A DNA stretch of 64,000 bases, from the NCBI GenBank assembly GCA_027382625.1, contig JAJKFJ010022678.1:1-64000 (forward strand), read 5' to 3'. Both the position numbers and the translations under genes were made by a program. Of this stretch, positions 44,579 through 56,248 are shown in pieces; position 1 is the stretch's first letter, and every line of letters begins with the position of its first letter. Source of the stretch: Tetmemena sp. SeJ-2015. Its lineage: Eukaryota; Ciliophora; Spirotrichea; Sporadotrichida; Oxytrichidae. Under the pieces are notes generated by a model. That model did not search any database and was not told where the DNA came from. It saw only the letters and a list, made by a program, of their open reading frames with translations.

Positions 44579-47500
44579 TCAAGCTATGCTTTAGGACTCT
44601 TAGGTGGTCATTTTAGATATAGACTAGTCTTCTAAGGCATCTTCATCTCTCTTTTGAGTTATCTTATTTTCTACTTCAGTTTAAACAGCGGCCTGAGTTT
44701 CAGAGAGGTCCAAATCTCCACTCTCTCTCAGCATCTAGCTATCCAAGGACTTGTCTACTTTCTCTTCAATTTATATTTCCAAGTCATTACCTTTTTAAGC
44801 TGAGTTCTCCCCATCATTTTAAACTCCGTTCTAGGGGCTCATAATTTAAGTCTATTACTACTTTTCTTCTTCCTCCTAAACTTTCTCTGGACTTTATAAT
44901 TACTCTTCTACAGCAAGCTCTTGCTCTTTTGAAGACTCCTTTTACTTGATTGGCTTCCTTACTCGCTCAGGCTTCTTCTCTACTATACCAAGCCTTATCT
45001 TTATATTCTCTATGAAGAAGTCATTAACATTTTACTCTTGTAGTAGCTTATCTATGGTCTCCTCTGAGATGCCCTAGCGTTAAGCGTTGCAAATCATGCG
45101 CAACTTTTCTTGCTCTATGTAGAGACGGATGTTCTTTCGATAGTCAAAGTTTTCAATAAGACCGCATTAATCGTTCTAATTAAGGCGAGGGTCGTTCACC
45201 ATAATCATTGGAGAGGAGCTGATTCGCTTGGGCTCATCCCCTCCATCTTAAAGAAGCTGATTGTCATTCAAAGGGAAGTGAGTGGCTGCTGTTGTTAGAG
45301 CTTGAGTGTCAGTTGGAGTGAGGATGTTTTGGTCTGAAGGATGTGACTCTGGAGCATTTTCAGAATACAGTCTTTACTCTTACTCAGGAACCTCCATAGT
45401 GCCTCGCATTACAAAGGTGTCTCTCTCTGCATTCTATAGGTCTTCCAAGAACTTAGCTCTCTGTTTAATGTTGAGACTAGGCATAGTTTCCAATGGCTCA
45501 CTTAAAAATAATTAGCCTGATATAGATTGACATCTCACTCGTATAGTGATTTTAGCCGAGAGAGGTCTTCCTTTAGTTTGTGGTATTATAGGTGTTATTA
45601 GTGGGTGCCATCATCAAAGTTTCAGCCCTTGAGTTACAGTTGTCTCCAACTAAGCCTCCAAATCAAACTACTGCAGCTCGAAGAACTTTTCCACCTGCTT
45701 TGGTATGTTCTTAATCAAGTCATATTCAAACACTGAGCCCAGCATTTGAGTATTCACTCCTCGCTTCTTGTAATTTTCAAAGCTCAAAATATCCAAGAAC
45801 TTTCGCTCGCACTCATCAAATGCCTTCGAAGCTAAGTTCACAAGGTTGGTCGAATCATTTTCCTCAGAAACTGCTCCGACCTTTATTACTATCACAGAGA
45901 CTGGGAGGTGAGCTGCACGCAGGATTTAATTAAGTGAGTCCTCAAAGTCATCTATCACTCCTGCCATCAAGATCGTTAAGATGAAATAGTTCTTTATCTA
46001 CTTTATGTCACTAGCTGTACCAAATTCCATCTAAGCGATGTCGCAAACCATCTTCAAAATATCTTTGAAGTTTACAGGTAGTGCGAGTTGAACTGACTTT
46101 ATAGTTCCAGCATAGGAGTTAAAAAGTTCATCATCATCTTCGATAAAAGGATCCATGAAATCTCCAGTCATGGAGAATAGATTGCAGGCTGGAGTGTCTC
46201 CAGTTGCCTTCACAGTTCTTGCTCCAAAGCCATAGGCTAGCATGTACTTCGAAAAATTCCTAAAGCAGCGGCCTATTCGACGAAGAGCTGATAGATAATC
46301 ATTAGGAGCCCCAGGCTTAAGTGTATGAATACAATACTGATTCTCATCGAAAGTTAAATTAGCTAGTGAGAAATCTACAGCTATTATAGGCACTAGATTT
46401 AAGCCGTTCTTGATATGCAGATCTAGGAAAGTATGAAAATTCCTGAGAGAACAGTGTCTCAAACTTAGTGAGCCTTTAGGCTTTTACTTCTCATCAACGA
46501 TAGTCATTTCGAAAATGTGATTCCTGCCCTTCTCAAACATTTCTCGAAGCTTGACTTGAACCTCACCGTAGAATTTTTCTTTCTTGATGAACTCCTTAGT
46601 CTTCTTATCTATTTCGGTATATCTCTCCACAATCTGCAAGATCAAGGTTTTATTCGCTATTGGCCCTTCATCCAAAATATCTTATAATCCTCTCTAACTT
46701 AATAAATGTTATGAGTATATTTTCTATCTGTGGTGAATTAAACACTTGGAAATTTGAAAATGCCGCTTTTCTCATCGAGGCCTGCAGTTTCTTTGAAATC
46801 TAGCACCTGCCTCCTAGTATCATACATGCTTTCATATAGTCTCAAGGATAGATGACTGTTTAGTAAGGGTTTTAGCACTTTGGGTTTGAAAGAAGCGAAG
46901 AATCTGATCTTCTAAAGGTTCACATTTTTCTTCTCTCGTACCATCATTCGAAGGTTGATGTCAGAAAAATTTCTAAAGATAAACTTAAATTTTTTGAAAA
47001 GGAGCAGAATAGGTAAACAATAATAGAAGAGTTAATGAATTCTCTTTACTTACATGGATTCATGAATGACTCTGCTTGGCTCTACAGGTATAGCTGAAGT
47101 GAAGCATTCAAAACATTAAAGTAATTGAAAGCATAACTCTAATGAAGATTATTGATTGATGAAGGTCGAAGGCAACCTGCACCTTCATCATGTTACTGGG
47201 TAGTGATTGATTGAAGGATCTCTTGGCTTTGGCTAGTTCACTAGGATTTGCAGATATCTCAACAATAAGCTATAATCAAGGTATTACAAAAGAATTTTAA
47301 AATTTTGCTTTTAATCTTCAGAATGCTTAAACTCTGGTTCACTTATTTCTTACCTCTTGTTTGGAGAGTCCATAGGTGTATTCAAGAGTGAGTGGCTTGC
47401 TCTTATGAACATCTTTATGTATGTGCTTCAGTCCACTTGCTCTCCGTCCTCCCATAGACTATTTTATAAGTCAGGTTGTACTGTCCTTTAATCGGCACCT

Positions 47501-47707
47501 TCGAGTACAAAAACACATCCAGTGAGATGCACATATACCATAAGAGCATTTTAAAGTTTAGATGCCACTCTTGAGGTGGAGTTCCATGATCTCCTTGAAT
47601 AAATCATCATACTGCTGTCTCTCAGGCTTCCCATTCATAATGGTTTAATTGTTGAGCTGCTTGAGAGAGTCGTCTTGATTCTGTTATGGCTAGGCGCAGT
47701 TTCCCAT
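44579..47707 (-). CDS. Copine-family protein (C2 plus von Willebrand A-like domain) with long C-terminal tail
   Basis: Start MGNCAQPQQNQDDSLKQLNN at 47707; MGNC fits N-myristoylation/palmitoylation. C2-like strands follow (ISLDVFLYSKVPIKGQYNLT), then GPIANKTLILQIVERYTEID. The copine domain reads FLDLHIKNGLNLVPIIAVDFSLANLTFDEN (broken here for length: VPIIAVDFSLAN), ALRRIGRCFRNFSKYMLAYG, FGARTVKATGDTPACNLF and FELQQFDLEA after SVIVIKVGAVSEENDS. Copines are Ca2+-dependent phospholipid-binding proteins at the plasma membrane. Here the A domain is followed by a hydrophilic, Gln-rich tail of ~330 residues (MPSLNIKQRAKFLEDLQ; RKNIRLYIEQEKLRMICNAQ) ending TTQESQSIA, TGA 44579-44581, which ordinary copines lack. 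Several IESs break the C2 region (46680-47700). Confidence 0.85.
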
Positions 47708-47917
47708 TGCTAATGCAAAATATAATTCAATAAATCCACCTACCAATTCTATTTTACTCATCTCCAACAATTCAATCAGCATTACGAAACAATTCTTATT
47801 TATCAAGGGATAATTTATACCCAACTTTTATATTGAATATCAAGAAATCTGGCAGTATCTATTTGGAATATTTTAACTTAAAAACTAAGAAATAAATGAA
47901 ATGGAAATGTGTATTTA

Positions 47918-50900
47918 TCAGAATCTCTATGTTTTGGAATTTTTATATTTATTATATAGCTCTTCAGCTTTCTTCCTGAGCTGCTCAGCTTTCTGATTTT
48001 GCTAGTGCCTGCTTTAGAAAGTATAAATCAACACATATGTTTTGAAAAATGTTCTATGAAAGTAGATTTAGTTTCTAATTTCTTTAAGGCCTCACTTAGC
48101 CTCCTCTTCTGATTTGGATTTTCATCATCAGTCAGGAATGAGTCATTAGGCTACTGATGATCCTCCTACTGTTTTTTATTTCTGTCAGTATCTAGAGAGT
48201 GCAGGGAGTCTCCTCTTTTGCGAGAGCTGTCTCTGTGGGAGGCAAATTTTTTCTTCATAGAACTCTTTAGAGTGAAAACAAAAAGCTATTCACACTTTAG
48301 AGCAAACTTATAATTTATAGAGTGCTTGAAAGGGAGGCATCGCTTTTGAACTTACTCAACTTTGATTTTGTGCTCTAGCTAGAAAGACTACTTTAATTTG
48401 AAAAATAAAAATGTTAAATTGACATTTTTATAGAACTTTGATTCTTTAAATCTGCAGTTGTGGATTTTGAAAGCTTATTGAGGCTTGTGACAGAGGCTAT
48501 AGTTTAACCTAGGAAAGTTCTAGAGCTGGCATTTGTGGTCATGGACTGCAGTCTAACACTCTATCTCTTAGAGCGGTAAGATTGGATTAAGGACATTGCT
48601 CGCAAGTAAGCTTGCTTGCTCTTTCTAATTACTGCCTTGACAGTTATAGCTAAACTTATCATGAGATTGACGACAGTCACTAGCAAGATGACAGAGAGCA
48701 GCACCCATCCTTGATAGTAGCGCACATATGGGTTGTAATACAAGTCCAGATATATTATAGAACACCATCCCAGCAAAAGCACCAGGCCCTCGTTCAAGAG
48801 CTCCAACATATTCAAGTACAAACTATCGAATGGCTTGGTCTAAAGTAGGTATACCATCTGCCCAAGTGATAAAAGTTAAACATAACTCATCACTTACTTC
48901 TCTTTAGACTTTAATTGTCATTTCTAAGTTGGAAAATTATGACTTAGGCAAATGGTCTACTTGTGAGGTAAAGGAGTGAAAGCACAAACACTATGCGCCT
49001 CATGAAATAGAAGATATAGTAGTGGAGGATCCTAGGACTCTGTGATTTGAAATTTAGAGATAGATTTTTCAAGCTTGGGTGGAGAGTCTCTCGCTTGCTT
49101 ACGCGCATCAATTAAATTATTGCTAAAGGAGAAGCCAAGCACAACATCTACAAGTTAAATGAGAACTTAAGAAGAGTTGACTTACTACGAATACGAATGA
49201 TAGATATGTAGATAGAATTTAAAAGACAAAGACTATATCATGCTTTTAATATTCTTTATTTCCCCATAGGATCCTTAGGAGGTAAGCTCCATGTGCAAGT
49301 TAATGAAAGCGCTGAGCAAGATATTCAAGTAGGACTCTATGAACAGTCGGATAGGAAATCCAAACAGAAAAATCTCACTCAAGAAATCTGAAAGCTTCTA
49401 CAACCTATAGAGGAAATAATTATGATTGATTGATTGATTGATTACATTCTGATGGACTTGGAGAGTCTCTAAAATATGTAAGCAGTTCCAACTAGCAGAG
49501 GAGAAAATAGTAAAACATATTTTTTTAATCATTCTAAGTAATACGAAGGTGTTGAACCCCATATTTTGAATGGAGAGACTGGAATCGTAGCCAAAGTAGT
49601 TGAAATTCGTGTTGTAAGCAAAATAATATATTCTTAATGTCTAAAAGAATAAATTTTATAAGCAGGATAGTCATCTTTGAGTTCAAAGGAGTTCTTGATA
49701 AGATCAGAGGAGAATAAAAAGTCGAATTTGAGACAGCCCACCACTATCTAGAAGAAGTAAAACAGATTTGAAGGTGTGTTTATCTACATCAGAGGCATGT
49801 GAGCTATGATCTACTGACTATTAATCATGCTCCAAAATAATTCAACATATATAAATGAGTCAGATTGATTATTAATTGGAGAGACTGAGAGACTATGATC
49901 TAAGTACCAGACTAGGTGATAATTAAAGAGGCCATGGTGCTATTGAAGTAAGCAGCTAAAGCCTACAAGAACTTTGCATCCTCTAACAACAGCTGTGAAG
50001 GTAGGACTTGAGAAAGAGTAACTGGCTGATTCTTCTTCATGTCAAAGAGCAAATCAGGTTTGAGGAATGTTAGAGTGACAGAATTAAAGAAAGAAATTTA
50101 ATTCGATTCTGATGATGAAGAAATAGTCAGTGGGTTATCGAACTTTACTTTGATTATAAAAATTCATAGCTGCTATTTAATAGATAGTGAAGCACCTTTG
50201 CCTTAGATCTTGAATAGTCCAGTTGAAGGTAATGGATGGGTCGTCGAGCGTTAACTTAATGGATTGGCGGAGAAGCTCAGCAGTCTTTGCTTGATCAGTC
50301 AAATTGAGATACTTTTCAAAGCAGATTTCTATAAGTCCAGTTTAGGTGATATCATTGATCTGAAGTTGATTAGAATTTTAGACTACGAGTGTTTGATTTT
50401 AAGTATCGTTGACTTTCTAAACGTTGCTATAAAATTTTTATAAATTAAATGCCGTTCTCCATATTCCCGAAAGGAGACTAAATAAAAAATTAATGAATAG
50501 TTCGAAGCATTCATAAAAAATACTTATAGGATGAGTAGCTACTTTAAAAGAAACCTATTGTTTATTTAAGACTAGAGAACTGTGATGATGATTTTGTAGT
50601 TAGTCTTGAGAGGTTTCGTATTTGAATCAGTGAGTGTGATAATTGCGGGTATTGGGGGAGCACTCATATCGACACCTCCAAAAATTCATTCAATCTTGAC
50701 TAAGCCAGGCCTATTTTTCAATGAATCGAACGAAAAAATGGGTTTCTCGGCTAAATTCACAAGCTTTTATAGTCAAAATATGAGTTTTTAGAGTTAAAAT
50801 TTGTGAAGGTAAAGCCAAAAATTTAGATTTTTATGCTAAAATGATCAAAATAAAAAAATTCAAAAAAAGAGTGTTCTCTCTCGCCAATTAATTCTCAATC

Positions 50901-52090
50901 TAAACAAAACATAGGTAAAATTTTCCAATAGAAAGATTCTTAAGTTCAAATAATCTATTAAATCAACCCATATTTTTTTATTTGTGAGCAACTTGCTTAT
51001 TATATTTTAAAATTATCGATTTGGGATGTGTCTTTTCCTTAACTTATTTCTCAATAATTAGTTACGATTTTTTCTCTTGGACAATTTTCACTATTCTTTG
51101 TCAAGATTGAGAATAATTGGCTAGAGAAAACACTCTTTGTTTGAATTTTTTATGATTTTGATCATTTTTACATAAAAATCTAAATTTTATAAATTAAATT
51201 TTTGGCTTACCTTCACAAATTATAACCCTAAAACTCATAATTTGACTATAAAGGCCTGCGAATTTAGTCGAAAAGTCCATTTTTTCGGTTCGATTCATCC
51301 AAAAATAGGGCCGGCTTAGTCAAGATTTAATGAATTTTTGGAGGTGTCGAGATACGTGCTCCCCACCCGGTTATGTCTCCAAGTTGCGGGAAGCCAGCAT
51401 TGAACACTAGATTCTTGTTGCCTTCAATATTAATTTCTCTTATCTTCATTTTAATATTTGTACATTAGCTAGATATATTTAAGCTATTTAATATTGAAGA
51501 ACTTGATGAATTTATCTTCGTAGAAAGTAATCGATATTTTAACAGAGTCTCCTACATTTGGATCATAGGTCTCTGGCAGAGTCAGGCTTCCCTGTGAGCC
51601 AGCTCTAATTACCCAACTTGCCATTAAAGGCCTTAAAAATTTGGGGGCGAAGTTTGGCTCATAGATTTTAAAAATGCAAGATTGTAGGGGAATCAGTACT
51701 ACCTCCCCCATCATCAGTATTGTTCGTTGTTGTGTTCGTAGCATTAGGATCTGGGAGAGTTCTACCATCATAGGTAGCATTGAGAGCGAAATCTGTGTGT
51801 GAAGAGAATCCATCTGGCAGAAGTGCACTTGACTCTTAGGTTGAAGATACCAGCATCTGTGGCAGTGATAGAATAGATACGAAGTTTAAAGAGAGCGTTA
51901 GAAAATTACAAGAAAGAGGGAGCTGCAGAGTCGTCTTGAGAAGTCAATGTATGAATTATTATGAGGTCTGAGCAAGTCTAGTCATAGGTGCACTCATATA
52001 ATAATTTTAAACTGCAAAATATTAGGTCGACTCTCCGAAAAGTACATCTATCAAGGGATCTCCAATTAAATTCAGACTAGTAGTTATATT
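47918..52090 (-). CDS. Large membrane protein with extracellular repeats and C-terminal transmembrane bundle
   Basis: C-terminal part: LSEIFLFGFPIRLFIESYLN (~49370), MLELLNEGLVLLLGWCSIIY and VLLSVILLVTVVNLMISLAI (48560-48820), then a Ser/Lys-rich cytoplasmic tail ending YNKYKNSKTQRF, TGA 47918-47920. Preceding extracellular-type blocks: LTLDDPSITFNWTIQDLRQR (~50240), ITLTDSNTKPLKTNYKIII (~50600), NKNLVFNAGFPQLGD (~51400), LPETYDPNVGDSVKISITFY (~51550) and TLPDPNATNTTTNNTDDGGG (~51740). The Asn/Thr-rich and beta-strand pattern resembles cadherin/dystroglycan-like extracellular modules. A 734-nt foldback element at 50641-51374 splits the coding sequence exactly. A paralog lies at 60930-63510. 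The N-terminus probably continues at 53950-54560 beyond repeats. Surface protein; function unknown. Confidence 0.68.
50641..51374. mobile_element. Foldback/MITE-like element behaving as an IES (pointer AT)
   Basis: Two long inverted arms, about 50641-50915 and 51100-51372, are roughly 85% identical by eye when one is reverse-complemented; landmarks such as GGAGCAC, TCGACACCTCC, CTTGACTAAGCC and TTTGTGAAGGTAA appear in both in order. The loop between them is about 180 bp and has no coding frame. Flanking AT at 50639-50640 and 51373-51374: removing the element with one AT joins GFPQLGD to ITLTDSNTKPLKTN in frame on the minus strand. So a long-TIR, non-coding element sits exactly at an excision junction. 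No transposase inside; a 42-nt-scale target duplication is not seen beyond AT. Confidence 0.85.
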
Positions 52091-53949
52091 AATTTAAATT
52101 AGGTAAGTGTAAGATGCTAATGGGATAGTAGGTTGAGTTAGTTAGCGGTTAGTTTAATACTAAATAGGCTGCTTTTGATTTAGATTGTTAGCTGGAATTG
52201 TTTGGTACTTTAATAATATTAAAGTAGGAGATTAAAATCGAAGATTGGTTAAAATAATAAATATAGGTTTCAACATCGTGGTAGTTGATTTCGGTTGAAA
52301 ATAGCTAATAAGCCATTTTATAGGGTATATATTATTATTGTGCTAATAGGGCTTAACAGTGACGTCACAAGCTTGCCCTTAATTACGCCACAGAAAGTGC
52401 TGAGGATCCAACCTATTGAGTTCTCTAAGTCCGGACTGTGTCTTTGGCTCAATTATGATGGCGTTAGAAATGTGCCGGCCCTCCCCGCCAACGTTCTGAC
52501 TATGAGTCAGGGAGGCTCAAAATCTAGCAAATTGTACGCTCTGTATATTAATCCAAGCAGCAATGGGTGGTGACCTGAGTGGCTTCCTTCGTACCGATTA
52601 GCAGTCAACCGGAGGCCCATTCTGATGCCCTCTTACTGAACCCGTCTGGAGAATCTCTTGCCAATGTTAACAGCCTGCATTTCTCTCATTCTTTTAAGTA
52701 GTTTGTGTACTTAAATTACTAAACTAGAAAGTAGGAATTTCTAGTGACTTACGGTTCCTCCTCTAGTTGCAATATTCGCGGCCACTTATTCACTAACTTT
52801 CTAATTTAATGATACTTCGTGGTAGATGAAATCGCTCAAGCGCCCCCTCGATCTGTGGCTTGCTCTATACCATATAAAAAATTAATATGCGTGTCTTCTT
52901 TCTTCATCTTAACAACACCACTTAGCAGAGAGATATTACTCACGCACTCTTCATCATCTTGATATTTTAACTCGTCTGAACTTGTGTTGCTTATAACTCT
53001 CACACAAAAATTGCAAGGTTGAAAAATTATAGTATGAATTTTAATTTAAATCGGTGATTGATTAAAATAATAAATGGGGAAGTGCAACTTCATGTCAGTT
53101 GAAATCACAGATTCACCCCCTGATCTGCAGCTTGTTCGATAGCTTATCAAAAACTAATATGAGTTTCTTCTTTAATCATAGTTTCAGCACCTCTCTGTAG
53201 TGAGATATTAAAAGCACAATCATTAATTCCTTCCATTTCAATTTTATTTATTTTGTGTCGCTTATAACTCTTTACTAAGGGCTCTCACACAAAAGTTACA
53301 AAGATATACAATTCTTAGAATTTGATGCTGAATCGAATGGTGCAATAATTATTTAAATTGGACACACTTCAATCTCTGATTTGTTCCATTTTAATTTAAT
53401 ATACAAATTAATTTAATTTTCTTTTAAATCCTTAGCTATATTAGAATTTTATAATTATTCAGATTGGAGACACTTCAACTGCCACTGATTTATTCCATTT
53501 CATTTTAATTAATACTTCAATTCTCATTTTAATTAAATTGTCAGCTCTATTAATTTTCGTACTTAGTGCTTTCAGTTATCGTGAAAGTAAAATTAGATAC
53601 ATGTATTATTAAATAATATTGAAATAATCAAGTTGAAGTTTAAAAAAGATAAATTATGTTTCGAGGAAATAATTAAGTGACTATGTTCAATAGCCAACTG
53701 ATTTAAATAATTAAATAGACAATAACATCTGAAATCGCAAACAAAAAGAGCATATTCTTACTGATTACTACATGGCACTATGTTACCCCCAATTATCCTA
53801 ACTTGTACCTGGGCCCTTTTAGGCTTAAAGACTAAATCATGAGTTTGAGTATTGTATTGGTAGTCGAATGTTGATTTTCTTGCATTTTATTATGTAATCT
53901 TACATAAATTCTCTAATTTTATCATATTTTTCACTATTTAAAAAAAAAC
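52091..53949. repeat. Germline spacer with diverged tandem repeats (~270 bp unit)
   Basis: Unit A about 52805-53052 and unit B about 53070-53336 share, in order, a GATGAAATCG/GTTGAAATCA start, CCCCCTCGATCTG/CCCCCTGATCTGC, AATTAATATG, GAGATATTA, TTGTGT and GCTTATAACTCT, and CTCTCACACAAAA. A truncated copy of the unit start (GATTGGTTAAAATAATAAAT) is at ~52243-52300. Between 52295 and 52573 there is one plus-strand frame with a hydrophobic, signal-peptide-like start (MKIANKPFYRVYIIIVLIGL), unusually GC-rich for its surroundings; I cannot assign it. A shorter repeat (GGACACACTTCAA / GGAGACACTTCAA, ~80 bp apart) lies at 53378 and 53465. The rest is AT-rich. Confidence 0.6.
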
Positions 53950-54560
53950 AGACGCTAATTACTCCTTCCTTGAATCAGATTTGGTTTCTCTTTTCCCCTT
54001 AAAATTATAGGTTTGAAATATAAAATCATCTAGCATGGTGAAAAAGGTGCTCCCTAAATCAGTAAATGTGTAGTCGGTATTTTATTAAAAAAATACATTA
54101 ATTTAAGTTAGATATTTGATAAGATGGCAACTTAAAAGGAAGCTGGATTTGACATTGAGAAGTAATAGGGCTCTGGAACGTCTACAAGTATTCCTTGATT
54201 ACCGACATAGTAAGCGTTTCCATTTCCTTAAACAATAAGTTTAAAAGGTTTAAAGAGATTTTTTAAAAATACTGCCAACTATGATTGATCTTTCTATGGT
54301 CACAAATACTAAATATATCGACTCAAGTTAATTTATTTTCAAAAATATTGCCTTGATGAAGTTAATTTGGAATCCATTTTAAGAGGAATAGAATAGCTTA
54401 AATTGAACGCTGACTGTTCCTACTTGATTCAAATCCATATAAGATACAGCAGCAAATCCATCACTTCCAAAACACATAAAAGCTATGGCCACCTTCGCTA
54501 AAGCAGGATCATAATGCACACCCGCCACAAAGTAAGATACAAAAACTTACATTATTAATT
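53950..54560 (-). CDS. Probable N-terminal segments of the large membrane protein
   Basis: Minus-strand blocks: YFVAGVHYDPALAKVAIAFM and CFGSDGFAAVSYMDLNQVGT (~54410-54540), then GNAYYVGNQGILVDVPEPYY (~54150-54230) and DYTFTDLGSTFFTMLDDFIF (~54000-54080). They are separated by AT-rich interruptions with frame changes. The FVAGVHYD...GSDGFAAVSYMD pattern looks like an extracellular beta-repeat. Orientation is the same as the membrane-protein gene ending at 47918, so these may be its upstream germline segments, with the repeat-bearing spacer 52091-53949 as intervening DNA. A separate gene or scrambled order is equally possible. Confidence 0.5.
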
Positions 54561-54751
54561 TTTTTCCATATATTTTAAGAATAGGTAACGACTGGAAGAT
54601 TTTGAAGCTTGTAGATTTTCATAACTTAAAAATGTGACAAAGTGGTAATATCAGTCTCCTTTACTAAAATTATACTAAATTTTAAGTGCTATAAGAATTT
54701 AAAATCAAAATTAGAATGGGATTAGTATAAGAAGTGACACTCAAAACCCAT

Positions 54752-54811
54752 AATATGATAAGAAAGTGAAAATAAGTTGTGTATAATTAATTTCTTTATT
54801 AATACTTATAA
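54752..54811 (+). repeat. Left 60-bp terminal inverted repeat
   Basis: Begins AATATGATAAGAAAGTG and ends AATACTTATAA. Exact reverse complement of 56137-56196; the kinase ORF's ATG follows 2 bases after its inner end. Confidence 0.93.
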
Positions 54812-54813
54812 TC

Positions 54814-56248
54814 ATGCGAGTCAAACGCGAAATTACTCAAAAATAACTACATGATCCATCCTATCTCAGTTTCATTTTGACTCTAAGGTATGGATGTAGT
54901 CACCCTTATCAGTAGTAATAGCCAGTTCTCAACATCAACTCCATCGCAAAAATGTTGAGAGTGCCAGCGCGCACTTACAAGGAAGTCCACTCAGACAAAC
55001 CTAAGATCTATATGAAGCATTAGAAAAGTGGACGGTCGCTATCCTTGCTCAACTTGTGAGCAGACATTCTCTCACTCTGCTTTCCTCAAGAAACACATGG
55101 AGAAGAAGCACATGGCTGAGTTCGTAATTGAGGATAAAAAACTTTAAAGATGGTTGCCAGCTAAGAGGCAAGCACGATACCTTGACAAGGTTCAACTAAA
55201 GAGGAAGCAAGAGGAGAAGAAGAGGAAGATTGAGTTCATGAATCAGAAGCCTTAGTGTATGGTGTCAGTAAAGTTTCAGCTAGCTCAAAGCAAGACTCCA
55301 TGCTTGAGAGTTGTAACTTTGGAGGAGTGTGTTCAAAATTACCTCCACCTTGCTGATGCGAAGCGAAGAGACACCATCATACAAGAAGAGTATGCTTACA
55401 AGATCTTCCCTTACGAATACCTTGTAAAGAAGGAAGTGAGAAGTCTTGAGTTCGCGAACGAACTGACAGTGTTGAGAGAAGCGAGGGACAAAAACTTGAA
55501 GTACGTTCTTCATCTTGCTGGTGTTTTTATCGATCATGATTACATCGCCATTCGCCTTCCTAAATGGGAGATCACACTAAGAGAATTTCTCAGCACGAGG
55601 CGCAACAAGTACTAGCTTACTGCTATTCTCACTGACCTCGTTAGAGGAGTGATGGAGTTGCATGAGTTGGGATTCGTGCACAGAGATCTCAAGCCAGAGA
55701 ACATCATGATAAACTTTGAACCAGTCAGAGCAACTGTCATAGACTTCAACAGAGTTGTAAGAAGAGAAAACATTGAGGAAGCATCGGTGCAAGGAACTGC
55801 AGGCTACTTCCATAGAGACAGACTTGGCTCAACGGTTCAGTGCAGTGGGACATTTGGTCTATAGTTGCAATCATACTTGAATGCGATATGAAACCAGAGG
55901 AATACTACTAGTGTGAAAGTGAAGATGATGCAATATAATTCGCAACAAGACATTGTAAGATAGACAAGGTATCAGAACCTTTGAAAAAGTTAGAGAGTAA
56001 TAATCAAGCAACCTATGAAACCTAACACTCAGTTATCTGAGATAGAGGAAGCACTTAAAGGTATAAAATCAGAGAATATGAGACAGACGTCACTTCTAGA
56101 GACTTTAGATTGCCTGTTTAAGGTTTAAATTAGATGTTATAAGTATTAATAAAGAAATTAATTATACACAACTTATTTTCACTTTCTTATCATATTTTAA
56201 GATTTGAATGTCAACTTGCTTTACTCCAAAAGCTATTACCCTGGTTGA
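54814..56248 (+). pseudogene. C2H2 zinc-finger plus protein-kinase ORF (TBE 57-kDa-like), frameshifted
   Basis: ATG 54814: MRVKREITQKQLHDPSYLSF, with an HTH-like part (QPVLNINSIAKMLRVPARTY). Zinc finger: YPCSTCEQTFSHSAFLKKHM. Kinase: ELTVLREARDKNLKYVLHLA, the catalytic loop GFVHRDLKPENIMIN (Asp and Asn present), IDFNRVV in place of DFG, GTAGYFHRDR near the APE position, and WDIWSIVAIILEC. Three frame changes are needed: one base before DGRYPC (~55030), a CAGTGCAGTG duplication (~55840) whose removal gives TVQWDIWSIV, and one base near 56001 before KQPMKPNTQLSEIEEALKG. DFG is altered to DFN, so activity is uncertain even if intact. The breaks suggest a decayed copy. The known family member is the 57-kDa ORF of TBE elements. 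Confidence 0.82.
56137..56196 (-). repeat. Right 60-bp terminal inverted repeat
   Basis: Begins TTATAAGTATTAATAAAG and ends TTCTTATCATATT. Exact reverse complement of 54752-54811. Confidence 0.93.

Larger units (their letters stand above)
54723..56225. mobile_element. TIR element carrying a zinc-finger/kinase ORF, TBE-related
   Basis: Inverted repeats 54752-54811 and 56137-56196 are identical over 60 bp (reverse complements). A weaker match continues about 30 bp outward on both sides (GAAGTGACACTCAAA versus the complement of TTTGAATGTCAACTT). The 1.3 kb between them holds only one ORF, encoding a C2H2 zinc finger and a protein kinase. Hypotrich TBE transposons encode a 42-kDa transposase, a 22-kDa ORF and a 57-kDa zinc-finger/kinase ORF; this element has only the last. 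The C4A4 telomere-like ends of TBE1 are absent. It is either a non-autonomous derivative or a distinct family. Confidence 0.85.
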
